Shown here in pieces: positions 1 to 10,974 of a stretch of DNA of 64,000 nt. Both the position numbers and the translations under genes were made by a program. The stretch lies in the NCBI GenBank assembly GCA_000759755.1, contig BBMW01000011.1, positions 248,001-312,000 of the forward strand. Direction: 5' to 3'. The first letter of the stretch is position 1; the number at the start of each line of letters is the position of its first letter. The notes under the pieces are model-generated. The model worked only from the letters and a program-made list of their open reading frames with translations. It ran no database searches and had not been told where the DNA came from. Source of the DNA: Citrobacter werkmanii NBRC 105721. Its GTDB lineage: Bacteria; Pseudomonadota; Gammaproteobacteria; Enterobacterales; Enterobacteriaceae.

Positions 1-409
1 GGAGCCAGCCTGAATATCGAGATAGCAATCTGCGCTGTCATATTCGCCGGAGAACATACGACGGAATTCCAGCTGCGCCAGCTTATCTTCCAGGGTATCG
101 AGTTCTGCTACGGCTTCGTTAAAGGTTTCTTCGTCGTCGGCTTCTACAGCCAGTTCCAACAGGCCGGAGACATCTTCCAGGCCCTGGCTCATTTGGTCGA
201 GTGTATCGACGATAGCCTCGAGGGAGGAACGCTCTTTACCCAGCGCCTGCGCGCGTTCGGGTTCGTTCCATACGTCCGGCTGCTCCAGCTCGGCGTTTAC
301 TTCTTCCAGACGCTCTTTCTTGGCATCATAGTCAAAGATACCCCCTAAGAACGTCAGAGCGCTCCGTGAGGTCCTGAATGCGGTTATTTACCGGATTAAT
401 TTCAAACAT
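1..409 (-). CDS. prfB: Peptide chain release factor 2 (partial, 3' end outside window)
   Basis: RF2 reads UGA and UAA stop codons on the ribosome and triggers peptide release. Only the N-terminal part (about 136 codons) lies in the window. It begins [10 protein letters not shown] with ATG at 407-409. The frame runs 25 codons to an in-frame TGA (332-334) and continues in the +1 frame as [11 protein letters not shown], the classical autoregulatory frameshift. The visible part covers the helical domain 1 and the start of the core ([20 protein letters not shown]). It lies 91 bp downstream of recJ on the same strand. A tool that does not model the frameshift would call it broken, but it is intact. 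Confidence 0.95.
331..350 (-). other. prfB: Programmed +1 ribosomal frameshift site of prfB
   Basis: Read on the minus strand, the site is a Shine-Dalgarno-like AGGGGG, then TAT, the slippery CTT codon, and TGA followed by C. These are the elements of the known RF2 autoregulation site. When RF2 is scarce, slow decoding of UGA lets tRNA-Leu slip from CUU to UUU and translation continues in the +1 frame. The internal SD, its short spacing to CTT and the weak UGAC context are all seen directly. Confidence 0.95.
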
Positions 410-500
410 TGTCTGATTTCTTTTATTGGACTAGTCAAAATGCGGTTATAAGAGCGGGATTGTAACTAATCCACGCCCTTTTTTATAGCGATTAGTGACG

Positions 501-2234
501 CTAAAGTGGCCAGATATTATCGATTATTAGCTGCAAACTGCGGTTGCCGCGAAACTCATTAATATCCAGTTTATAGGCCAACTGAACATCGCGCACGCCG
601 TTGTCCGGCCAGCAACTGGTATCAACGTTGAACGCAATTCCGTCCAGCAGAGGTCCGCCGCCAACCGGCTCCACCATCACCTTCAGATGACGCTCCCCCA
701 CCAAACGCTGCTGAAGGAGACGGAAATGTCCATCAAACAGCGGTTCCGGGAACATTTGCCCCCACGGCCCGGCATCACGCAGCATTTGCGCGACCTCCAT
801 GGTCATCTCCGCGGCGCTTAGCGGGCCATCTGACACCACTTCGCCCTGCAGCAAGGCGGGATCCAGCCACTCGGTTACCAGTTCGCCGAAACGCTGCTGG
901 AAACGCTCAAACTGCGCCTCTTCCAGCGACAAGCCCGCCGCCATGGCGTGCCCGCCAAACTTGAGGATCATGCCAGGATGAAGGGTGTCCAGGCGCTCCA
1001 GCGCATCACGCATGTGCAGCCCCTGAATCGAACGCCCGGAGCCTTTGAGCGTACCGTCGCCAGCAGGAGCAAACGCAATCACCGGACGATGAAAACGCTC
1101 TTTAATGCGCGATGCCAGAATGCCGACTACCCCCTGATGCCACTCAGGATGGTACATCGCAAGGCCGCCCGGTAGCGTCTCGCTGCTGCGCTCCAGCTTT
1201 TCACACAGGGTCAGCGCTTCCGCCTGCATGCCCTGCTCAATTTCTTTGCGTGTCTGATTGAGCGCGTCCAGTTCATTGGCCAGCACGCGTGCCTCGCCAA
1301 TGTTGTCGCACAGCAACAGCGCCACGCCGACGGACATATCATCCAGACGGCCAGCGGCATTCAGCCGTGGTCCCAGCGCAAAACCCAAATCGCTCGCCAC
1401 CAGCTTAGCCGGTTCGCGATTGGCGATTTCCAGAAGCGCCTTGATACCCGGACGGCAGACGCCCGCACGAATACGGGACAAGCCCTGCCAGGTCAGGATA
1501 CGGTTGTTAGCATCCAGCGGAACAACGTCCGCCACTGTCCCCAGCGCGACCAGATCGAGATATTCCACAATCTTCGGTATCGCGATACCACGCGCGTCAA
1601 ACCAGCCCTTACTCTTCAGATGATTACACAGCACCAGCATCAGGTAGAACGCCACCCCCACTCCCGCCAGCGATTTTGACGGGAAAGGACAGTCCGCAAG
1701 GTTTGGATTCACAATGGCGTCGGCATTGGGCAGTATTTCCCCCGGCAGATGGTGATCGGTAACCAGAACGCGGATACCCAGCGCATGCGCATGATCGACC
1801 CCGGAGTGGGAGGAAATCCCATTATCCACCGTCATGATCATTTGTGCGCCGCGTGCATGGGCCTGATCGACCACTTCAGGACTTAAGCCGTAGCCGTCCT
1901 CAAAACGGTTGGGAACCAGGTATTCCACGGTATCACAGCCCATCGCCCGCAGCGAAAGAACGCTTAATGCGGTGCTGGTCGCGCCATCTGCATCAAAATC
2001 GCCGACCACCATAATGCGCAGGTTTTTCTCAAACGCGTCATGCAGCATCTCAACCGCTTTTTCCACACCCGTCAGCGTCTGCCAGTGCAGCATCCCTTTC
2101 AGGCTTCGCTCCAGATCGTTAGCCGTTCTCACGCCGCGGCTGGCGTATAAACGACGCAACAATGGCGGCAAGTCATCAGGCAGCTCGGTTGTCTCGTCGG
2201 CTTCACGCCGACGAAGTTGTATCTTTTGTTTCAC
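501..2234 (-). CDS. recJ: Single-stranded-DNA-specific 5'-3' exonuclease RecJ
   Basis: A 577-residue DHH-family exonuclease that degrades single-stranded DNA 5' to 3' in RecF-pathway recombination, mismatch repair and replication-fork processing. Metal-binding motifs are visible: GDFDADG (residues 78-84), VDNG (135-138) and DHH (160-162). The DHHA1 motif GGHAMAAG is at 427-434, followed by a C-terminal OB-like region. The length equals the E. coli protein. The start is GTG, five bases downstream of the dsbC stop, so recJ is probably translationally coupled as the third gene of xerD-dsbC-recJ. Confidence 0.97.
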   Translation of the reverse strand: MKQKIQLRRREADETTELPDDLPPLLRRLYASRGVRTANDLERSLKGMLHWQTLTGVEKAVEMLHDAFEKNLRIMVVGDFDADGATSTALSVLSLRAMGCDTVEYLVPNRFEDGYGLSPEVVDQAHARGAQMIMTVDNGISSHSGVDHAHALGIRVLVTDHHLPGEILPNADAIVNPNLADCPFPSKSLAGVGVAFYLMLVLCNHLKSKGWFDARGIAIPKIVEYLDLVALGTVADVVPLDANNRILTWQGLSRIRAGVCRPGIKALLEIANREPAKLVASDLGFALGPRLNAAGRLDDMSVGVALLLCDNIGEARVLANELDALNQTRKEIEQGMQAEALTLCEKLERSSETLPGGLAMYHPEWHQGVVGILASRIKERFHRPVIAFAPAGDGTLKGSGRSIQGLHMRDALERLDTLHPGMILKFGGHAMAAGLSLEEAQFERFQQRFGELVTEWLDPALLQGEVVSDGPLSAAEMTMEVAQMLRDAGPWGQMFPEPLFDGHFRLLQQRLVGERHLKVMVEPVGGGPLLDGIAFNVDTSCWPDNGVRDVQLAYKLDINEFRGNRSLQLIIDNIWPL

Positions 2235-2239
2235 GCGAA

Positions 2240-2953
2240 TTATTTACCGCTGGTTTGTTTTGCATGTGCGTCGAGGAATTCTTTCATCTCTTTCGGGCCC
2301 TGATAGCCAGGCACGACATAGCCGTTGCTCAGCACAATCGCCGGCGTGCCGCTAACGCCAAACTGCACGCCAAGCGCATAGTGGTTAGCGATGTCCACAT
2401 CACAGGTCGCTGGTTTCACGTCCTTGCCTGCCATCGCATCATCAAAGGCTTTGTTTTTATCTTTCGCACACCAGATCGACTTCATGTCCTGCTCAGCCTG
2501 GCTTTCCAGACCCTGACGTGGGAAGGCCAGATAACGAACGGTGATCCCCAACGCATTATAGTCTTTCATCTCTTCATGCAGCTTGTGGCAGTAGCCACAG
2601 GTGATATCGGTGAAAACGGTAATGACGTGTTTTTCCTGCGGCGCTTTGTAGACGATCATCTCTTTTTCCAGCGCGTTCAAATGCTTCATCAGCAGCTGGT
2701 TAGTGACATTCACCGGGCTTGCGCCGCTCACGTCATACATCGGTCCCTGAATAATATGTTTACCGTCTTCAGTTAAGTACAGCACGCCGCTATTGGTCAG
2801 TACGGTTTTCATGCCCGCCACCGGAGCAGACTGAATCTCTGTGCTCTGGACGCCCAGCTTTGCCAATGACTGGCGAATCGCCGCATCGTCTGCATGTACC
2901 ATGCCGGAAAACGCCGTTGCCAGCAGAGTGAACATCATAAAACGTTTTTTCAT
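2240..2953 (-). CDS. dsbC: Periplasmic thiol:disulfide isomerase DsbC
   Basis: DsbC reshuffles wrong disulfides in periplasmic proteins and is kept reduced by DsbD. It has 237 residues. A signal peptide of about 21 residues (MKKRFMMF... ending VHA) precedes a mature DDAA start. The N-terminal dimerisation domain is followed by a thioredoxin fold with the active site CGYC at residues 119-122. A second, structural cysteine pair is at 162 and 184, and there is a GVSGTPA cis-proline loop. It sits between xerD (23 bp upstream) and recJ (5 bp downstream). Confidence 0.97.
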   Translation of the reverse strand: MKKRFMMFTLLATAFSGMVHADDAAIRQSLAKLGVQSTEIQSAPVAGMKTVLTNSGVLYLTEDGKHIIQGPMYDVSGASPVNVTNQLLMKHLNALEKEMIVYKAPQEKHVITVFTDITCGYCHKLHEEMKDYNALGITVRYLAFPRQGLESQAEQDMKSIWCAKDKNKAFDDAMAGKDVKPATCDVDIANHYALGVQFGVSGTPAIVLSNGYVVPGYQGPKEMKEFLDAHAKQTSGK

Positions 2954-2976
2954 AACCTATCCTATCCTGTCAGCAC

Positions 2977-3873
2977 TCACGCTCGCGGGTGATGCTGTTG
3001 ATGTAGTTGACGCAAGCGCTCCGTTGCGACATGAGTATAAATTTGTGTTGTCGAGAGGTCGCTATGCCCCAGTAGCATCTGCACCACGCGCAGGTCAGCG
3101 CCATGATTGAGCAAATGCGTGGCAAAAGCATGCCGCAGGACGTGCGGTGACAGTTTTTCGCTGTCGATTCCCGCCAACACAGCATAGTGTTTAATACGAT
3201 GCCAAAAGGTCTGACGGGTCATCTGTTGCGCCCGCTGGCTGGGAAACAGCACATCAATCGATACGCCGTTGAGCAACCATGGGCGGCCATGTTCCAGATA
3301 CGTTTCCAGCCAGTACACCGCCTCTTCACCCAACGGCACCAGGCGCTCTTTATTACCTTTACCGATCACCCGAACCACGCCCTGACGCAGGCTGACGTCA
3401 CTCATCGTCAGTCCCACCAGCTCAGACACGCGTAGGCCCGTTGCATACAATACTTCCAGCATGGCTTTGTCGCGTAGCTCCAGCGGTTGCTCAATAAGCG
3501 GCGCCTGCAACAACCGCTCTACCTGCGCTTCACTGAGATCCTTGGGCAGACGCTGCGGAAGCTTCGGTGATGCTAGCGAGGCGCTGGGATCGTCTTCGCG
3601 AAATTTTTCGCGGTACAGATGCTGAAAAAAGCGCCGCGTGGCACTGAGCAAGCGAGCGGAACTGGTGGCTTTATATCCCCCATCCATCCGCTCGGCCAGC
3701 AATGCCTGCAGATCATCGCTCTGCGTCGTCGCCAGTGAAACGCCGCGATGATGCAGCCATTCGACCAGCATGGTCAGATCGCGACGATACGCACTTAATG
3801 TGTTTTCCGCCAGATTTCGTTCCAGCCACAGGGCATCAAGAAACTGCTCGATGCGCGCCAGATCCTGTTCCAC
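2977..3873 (-). CDS. xerD: Site-specific tyrosine recombinase XerD
   Basis: With XerC, it resolves chromosome dimers at dif under FtsK control. It has 298 residues: an N-terminal SAM-like core-binding domain (about 1-100) and a C-terminal catalytic domain. The full catalytic set is visible: R148 (ATGLRVSE), K172, H244 and R247 (HVLRH), H270 (LLGH) and the nucleophile Y279 (IYTH). The start is GTG. It is the first gene of xerD-dsbC-recJ and diverges from fldB. Confidence 0.97.
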   Translation of the reverse strand: MEQDLARIEQFLDALWLERNLAENTLSAYRRDLTMLVEWLHHRGVSLATTQSDDLQALLAERMDGGYKATSSARLLSATRRFFQHLYREKFREDDPSASLASPKLPQRLPKDLSEAQVERLLQAPLIEQPLELRDKAMLEVLYATGLRVSELVGLTMSDVSLRQGVVRVIGKGNKERLVPLGEEAVYWLETYLEHGRPWLLNGVSIDVLFPSQRAQQMTRQTFWHRIKHYAVLAGIDSEKLSPHVLRHAFATHLLNHGADLRVVQMLLGHSDLSTTQIYTHVATERLRQLHQQHHPRA

Positions 3874-3985
3874 TCGCGCCCCTTATTCACTCTCATTTTT
3901 GATGCATTATGCCTCATTGTGCCGGGATTGCGGCGATTCTGTTACACTACCCGCAACGCTACAGCAGAATTGAGATGTTTACGTC

Positions 3986-4507
3986 ATGAACATGGGTCTT
4001 TTTTACGGTTCCAGTACCTGCTACACCGAAATGGCAGCAGAAAAAATCCGCGATATCCTGGGTCCCGAACTGGTGACACTGCACAACCTCAAAGATGATT
4101 CCCCGACCTTAATGGAGCAGTATGATGTGCTCATTTTGGGCATCCCGACCTGGGATTTCGGTGAAATTCAGGAGGATTGGGAAGCGGTCTGGGAGCAACT
4201 GGACGACCTCAACCTGGAAGGCAAAATTGTCGCGCTTTACGGGATGGGCGATCAGTTAGGATATGGCGAATGGTTCCTGGATGCGCTGGGTATGCTGCAC
4301 GATAAACTGGTCACCAAAGGCGTCAAGTTTGTCGGTTACTGGCCAACCGAAGGCTATGAATTTACCAGCGATAAACCCGTCATTGCCGATGGACAGCTGT
4401 TTGTTGGTTTGGCGCTGGATGAAACGAACCAGTACGATCTCAGCGATGAACGCATCCAGAACTGGTGCGAGCAAATTCTTGGGGAAATGGCCGAACACTG
4501 GTCCTGA
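3986..4507 (+). CDS. fldB: Flavodoxin 2
   Basis: A small FMN-binding electron carrier of 173 residues. The phosphate-binding loop is GSSTCYTEM (residues 8-16), and the flavin-flanking segments around IPTWDFGE and [13 protein letters not shown] are conserved. In E. coli fldB belongs to the SoxRS response; no SoxS box was located here. The ATG at 3986 is shared with the known orthologue. It is divergent from xerD, with a 112-bp promoter region between the two starts, and is followed by one REP unit. Confidence 0.96.
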   Translation: MNMGLFYGSSTCYTEMAAEKIRDILGPELVTLHNLKDDSPTLMEQYDVLILGIPTWDFGEIQEDWEAVWEQLDDLNLEGKIVALYGMGDQLGYGEWFLDALGMLHDKLVTKGVKFVGYWPTEGYEFTSDKPVIADGQLFVGLALDETNQYDLSDERIQNWCEQILGEMAEHWS

Positions 4508-4517
4508 TAACCGTGTT

Positions 4518-4549
4518 GCCGGATGGCGCAGTGAACGCCTTATCCGGCT
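4518..4549. repeat. REP palindrome
   Basis: A single repetitive extragenic palindrome. GCCGGATGGCG is followed by the complementary arm CGCCTTATCCGGC, just downstream of fldB. It probably protects the 3' end of the fldB transcript (family knowledge). Confidence 0.85.
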
Positions 4550-4606
4550 TACCTCACGCATCAAACCTAAGCCTTAAAGCTGCACGCCATCAGACATACG
4601 GTGGCA

Positions 4607-5297
<691 letters not shown>

Positions 5298-5517
5298 CTA
5301 TTGTAACGTGTTTTTCACACGCTTTTGCGGGAATATCAGCTAATGGAAGCACGTTCGCTAAATAAAACCGCATTAAGTCAAAGGATTCATCATTTTTGGA
5401 TGTCACCTCGCAAAGCTTACTATATGGCACAAATAGCCTGTTTAAACCGCTTGCAATGGGCCATAGCTCTTTTACCATTAGTCATTATCACGGCGTTAAG
5501 CAAATCAGGACATTATT

Positions 5518-6498
5518 ATGGCTTTTACATCTTTTCCTCCTCGCCAGCCTTTTGCGTCAACGCGTTTACCTCTGACGCTAATGACGCTCGATGACTGGGC
5601 GCTCGCCACCATTACCGGTGTCGACAGTGAGAAGTATATTCAGGGTCAGGTCACGGCTGATGTCAGCCAGATGACCGAGTATCAGCACGTGCTGGCAGCC
5701 CATTGTGATGCCAAAGGTAAAATGTGGAGCAATCTGCGCCTGTTCCGTAACAGTGACGGTTTTGCATGGCTTGAACGCCGCAGCTTGCGCGATGCGCAGC
5801 TTACAGAACTGAAGAAATATGCGGTCTTCTCGAAGGTAGTGATTGCGCCGGACGACGAGCATGTTCTGTTGGGCGTAGCGGGATTCCAGGCACGAGCGGC
5901 GCTGGCCAATCTCTTTAGCGAATTACCGAACAGCGATAAACAGGTTATTACCGAAGGTGCTTCCACAATACTGTGGTTCGAACACCCTGCCGAGCGTTTC
6001 CTGCTGATCGTTGATGTTGCAACAGCGGAAAGCCTGGTTGAGAAACTGCGCGGCGAAGCGGAGTTAAATAACAGTCAACAGTGGCTGGCGCTGGATATCG
6101 AAGCGGGTATTCCGGTCATTGATACAGCCAACAGCGGACAGTTTATTCCCCAGGCGACCAATATGCAGGCTCTGGGCGGGATCAGCTTCAAAAAAGGCTG
6201 CTATACCGGCCAGGAAATGGTGGCGCGCGCCAAATTCCGCGGCGCCAACAAACGCGCCATGTGGACTCTGGCAGGTACGGCCAGCCGGGTGCCGGAAGCA
6301 GGCGAAGACCTGGAACTGAAAATGGGTGAGAACTGGCGTCGTACCGGTACCGTACTTGCCGCAGTACAGCTCGCTGATGGCCAGATACTGGTGCAAGTCG
6401 TGATGAATAACGACATGGAAGCTGACAGCCTGTTCCGCGTTCGCGATGACGCAAAAACGCTGCATATTGTGCCGCTGCCGTATTCACTGGAAGAGTAA
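5518..6498 (+). CDS. ygfZ: Folate-binding Fe-S cluster maintenance protein YgfZ
   Basis: A 326-residue GcvT-like tetrahydrofolate-binding protein. It is needed for activity of some Fe-S enzymes (for example MiaB) and for resistance to oxidative stress. The signature KGCYTGQE contains the essential cysteine C228. The ATG at 5518 gives the family N-terminus MAFTSFPP. The 256-bp gap from sdhE holds the divergent promoters. A BIME follows the stop codon. Confidence 0.96.
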   Translation: MAFTSFPPRQPFASTRLPLTLMTLDDWALATITGVDSEKYIQGQVTADVSQMTEYQHVLAAHCDAKGKMWSNLRLFRNSDGFAWLERRSLRDAQLTELKKYAVFSKVVIAPDDEHVLLGVAGFQARAALANLFSELPNSDKQVITEGASTILWFEHPAERFLLIVDVATAESLVEKLRGEAELNNSQQWLALDIEAGIPVIDTANSGQFIPQATNMQALGGISFKKGCYTGQEMVARAKFRGANKRAMWTLAGTASRVPEAGEDLELKMGENWRRTGTVLAAVQLADGQILVQVVMNNDMEADSLFRVRDDAKTLHIVPLPYSLEE

Positions 6499-6506
6499 AA
6501 GATTAA

Positions 6507-6580
6507 CGCCGGATGGCGCTACGCTTATCCGGCCTACAAGCACATTTTGTAGGCCAGATAAGGCGTTAGCCACCATCCGC
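6507..6580. repeat. BIME: two inverted REP units
   Basis: Between convergent ygfZ and yqfA, a REP (GCCGGATGGCG... TTATCCGGCCTAC) is followed by a slightly diverged inverted copy (GTAGGCCAGATAAGGCG ... CATCCGC). Both 3' ends abut it, a standard location for BIMEs. Confidence 0.88.
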
Positions 6581-6589
6581 AATCAAGGG

Positions 6590-7252
<663 letters not shown>

Positions 7253-7412
7253 TTACTCCCGAGAAACGAACACTTTCGTTATTGCCCCTCTAGCGTAACT
7301 GAGAATGGTTCCAGTGAACACATGTTAGCTGTAATATTTATATTAAAATAAATAGTTCATAAAAATCATATAATTAATTTTACCTTTTCAGCTAACAAGC
7401 GTACACATTAAA

Positions 7413-7724
7413 TCAAATACATTTAAAATCAATCACATAAAACTGCGTTTGATCTGGGTAAATCTCGGCGATCACGTGTTTCAGTTCTTCAAGCGACATG
7501 TTTTCCTGTTGGGCATGTTTTTCGGTCAGCGTATCCAGCGTGACGGTTGACGTGCCAACAACTTCAATCGTGCAGAAGTATCCCTCATCTTCAAAGCGCC
7601 CAACCCGTAGAATGTCACCGGTTTTGAAGTGTGATTCGGACTCGTCACGAATGGTGATGGTTTTGCGTCCGGCCAGTATGTCATCCTGGAAACGCTGAAA
7701 AAAAGTGATGTCATTTGGCTGCAT
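7413..7724 (-). CDS. yqfB: ASCH-domain N4-acetylcytidine amidohydrolase YqfB
   Basis: A 103-residue single-domain ASCH protein. The E. coli orthologue hydrolyses N4-acetylcytidine to cytidine. The conserved ITIRDESE segment (around residues 22-29, holding the catalytic Lys/Thr/Glu region) and [11 protein letters not shown] are visible. The open frame continues 29 codons upstream, but the ATG at 7724 gives the family start [12 protein letters not shown], with GGGAATAAT just before it. The extension would run into the divergent RpiR gene. Confidence 0.93.
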   Translation of the reverse strand: MQPNDITFFQRFQDDILAGRKTITIRDESESHFKTGDILRVGRFEDEGYFCTIEVVGTSTVTLDTLTEKHAQQENMSLEELKHVIAEIYPDQTQFYVIDFKCI

Positions 7725-7776
7725 GTTATTATTCCCTGTAGATGAAGTCTGATGAGTGAGTTTTGCTATTGTGAGT

Positions 7777-8505
7777 ATGTTCTCCCACGCTGCCATCGCC
7801 AGTCTCAACAATCTTGAGATGCTGGTCTACAACTATGTCATCAAAAATCGTGACAAAGTCATGTACATGACCATTCGTGAACTGGCCGATGCCGTGGGTG
7901 TTTCCACTACCACCGTACTGCGCTTTTGCCGCAAGCTTAAGTGTGAAGGTTACTCAGAATTTCGCGTACGCTTCAAATTATATTTAGAGCAGAATGAACC
8001 GCAACAGGCTAATTTCAGCGCCAGCGAAATTATCAGCTTTTTTAAAAGCGTCAATAACGACGAATTCGATAAACTGCTCGATCAGGCTGTTGATATTATA
8101 TTATCTTCCGAACGTATTATATTTGTTGGTGCAGGAACGTCAGGAGCGCTTGCGAAATACGGCGCGCGTTTTTTCTCCAACGTCGGCAAATTCAGTAATC
8201 ATATTGACGACCCTTATTTTCCGGTAACCAATGACATGGCCAGAAACGCGCTGGCAATCGTGCTTTCCGTCTCCGGCGAAACAGAAGAGATCCTGCGTTT
8301 TGCCAGCCAGTTCAGCCTGCACAACTGTAAAGTGCTGTCTGTAACCAGCCATGAACACTCACGTCTGGCGAAACTCGCCGACTTTAATCTCTCCTGGCAC
8401 GTTCCACAAACGCGCATTGCCGGGGTATACGATATTACCACGCAAATCCCTGTTATTTATATTCTGGAATCACTTGGCCGCAAGCTGGCGAAAAGAATAG
8501 CGTAA
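7777..8505 (+). CDS. RpiR-family transcriptional regulator (HTH + SIS domain)
   Basis: A 242-residue regulator with an N-terminal RpiR helix-turn-helix (about residues 1-75, including [23 protein letters not shown]). The C-terminal SIS sugar-phosphate-binding domain begins around [18 protein letters not shown]. RpiR regulators sense phosphorylated sugars. Its position 120 bp upstream of bglA on the same strand suggests it controls phospho-beta-glucoside use (inference). Start choice is uncertain: an in-frame GTG at 7756 would add seven residues. The ATG at 7777 gives [13 protein letters not shown]. coli K-12 has no gene between yqfB and bglA. Confidence 0.88.
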   Translation: MFSHAAIASLNNLEMLVYNYVIKNRDKVMYMTIRELADAVGVSTTTVLRFCRKLKCEGYSEFRVRFKLYLEQNEPQQANFSASEIISFFKSVNNDEFDKLLDQAVDIILSSERIIFVGAGTSGALAKYGARFFSNVGKFSNHIDDPYFPVTNDMARNALAIVLSVSGETEEILRFASQFSLHNCKVLSVTSHEHSRLAKLADFNLSWHVPQTRIAGVYDITTQIPVIYILESLGRKLAKRIA

Positions 8506-8524
8506 AAAAACAATCTGTTTTTTT
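8504..8524. terminator. Possible AT-rich hairpin after the RpiR gene
   Basis: A-tract/T-tract palindrome AAAAAAACA-ATC-TGTTTTTTT overlapping the stop codon. The run of T could terminate transcription on the plus strand, but the stem is almost only A-T, so it is weak. Confidence 0.35.
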
Positions 8525-8528
8525 GATG

Positions 8529-8557
8529 TAACAAATCACATTAACGTTATTTTGTTA
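8529..8557. promoter_or_regulatory. Inverted repeat upstream of bglA, candidate RpiR operator
   Basis: Perfect seven-base arms TAACAAA and TTTGTTA separated by 15 bases, about two helical turns centre to centre. It lies 69 bp before the bglA start. A role as the operator of the adjacent RpiR regulator is inference only. Confidence 0.35.
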
Positions 8558-8619
8558 TATCGTGACATTTAGGTTTCCTTTGTTAGACTCAAAATCAGAT
8601 TGTATTAATTTGAGACTGA

Positions 8620-10059
<1,440 letters not shown>

Positions 10060-10061
10060 TT

Positions 10062-10145
10062 TTTGCCGGATGGCGCTGCGCTTATCCGGCCTACGGGAAC
10101 TTAACCTGTAGGCCGGATAAGGCGTTTACGCCGCCATCCGGCAAT
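10062..10145. repeat. BIME: two inverted REP units
   Basis: Head-to-head REP copies (TGCCGGATGGCGCTGCG... and GTAGGCCGGATAAGGCG ... CCGCCATCCGGCA) between the convergent ends of bglA and ygfF. Confidence 0.92.
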
Positions 10146-10152
10146 CAAAGCG

Positions 10153-10896
10153 CTATTTTCCACCCGCCAGCTCAATAAAACTTCCCGTCACATACGACGC
10201 CTTCTCGCTCAGCAACCAGACAATGGCCTGAGCGACCTCTTCCGGCTGCCCACCGCGCTGCATCGGCAGCATCGACTTCACGCGATCAACCCTTCCCGGT
10301 TCTCCACCCGACGCATGCATCTCAGTGTAGATCAGGCCAGGACGTACGCAGTTTACGCGGATCCCCTGCGCCGCCACCTCCAGCGCCAGACCGGTGGTGA
10401 GCGTGTCCACCGCACCTTTTGAAGCGGCGTAATCGACATATTCGAATGGCGCACCGAGCCGTGATGCCGCCGAAGAGACATTCACAATCGCCCCACCCTG
10501 ACCGCCGTGCTTAAACGACATGCGCTTAACCGCTTCCCGACAGCACAGAAAATAGCCGGTAACATTGGTCGCCAGCACGCGGTTAATTCGCTCTGCAGTT
10601 AAGTTTTCCACTGTGGTCTGTTCAAATAAAATCCCGGCATTATTCACCAGCGCAGTCAGCGATTCCCCTTCACGGTCGATCGATTCAAACATCGCCAGCA
10701 CCTGACTTTCATCACTGATATCCGCTCGCAAAGCAAATGCTTTACCGCCTGAAGCGATGATGTTATTCACCACCTCGGTGGCCGCACGAATATTGTGATG
10801 AAAATTAACCGCGACCGTGTAACCCTCCAGTGCCAGTTGCAGCGCGGTTGCTCGCCCGATACCGCGACTGCCGCCAGTAACAAGTGCGATTCCCAT
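10153..10896 (-). CDS. ygfF: SDR-family NAD(P)-dependent oxidoreductase YgfF
   Basis: A short-chain dehydrogenase/reductase of 247 residues. The cofactor-binding motif TGGSRGIG is at residues 7-14, and NNAG at 85-88. The catalytic set is S142 and YAASK (Y156, K160). The PG-motif region RPGLIYTEMHASGGEPGR looks specific to this subfamily. The substrate is not known; the E. coli orthologue is annotated as a putative sugar or glucose dehydrogenase. It follows gcvP, from which it is separated by a terminator. Confidence 0.92.
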   Translation of the reverse strand: MGIALVTGGSRGIGRATALQLALEGYTVAVNFHHNIRAATEVVNNIIASGGKAFALRADISDESQVLAMFESIDREGESLTALVNNAGILFEQTTVENLTAERINRVLATNVTGYFLCCREAVKRMSFKHGGQGGAIVNVSSAASRLGAPFEYVDYAASKGAVDTLTTGLALEVAAQGIRVNCVRPGLIYTEMHASGGEPGRVDRVKSMLPMQRGGQPEEVAQAIVWLLSEKASYVTGSFIELAGGK

Positions 10897-10913
10897 AGAG
10901 ACCTCCAGATATG

Positions 10914-10946
10914 AAAAAGCCGGGAGGCGGCTTCGCCTTACCCGGC
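10914..10946 (-). terminator. Rho-independent terminator of the gcvTHP operon
   Basis: On the minus strand, GCCGGG and CCCGGC pair around an inner GGCGAAGCC hairpin and are followed by TTTTTC. It lies 28 bp past the gcvP stop and before ygfF. Confidence 0.85.
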
Positions 10947-10974
10947 CTGGAAATTGTTTAACTACGCGGAAAAG

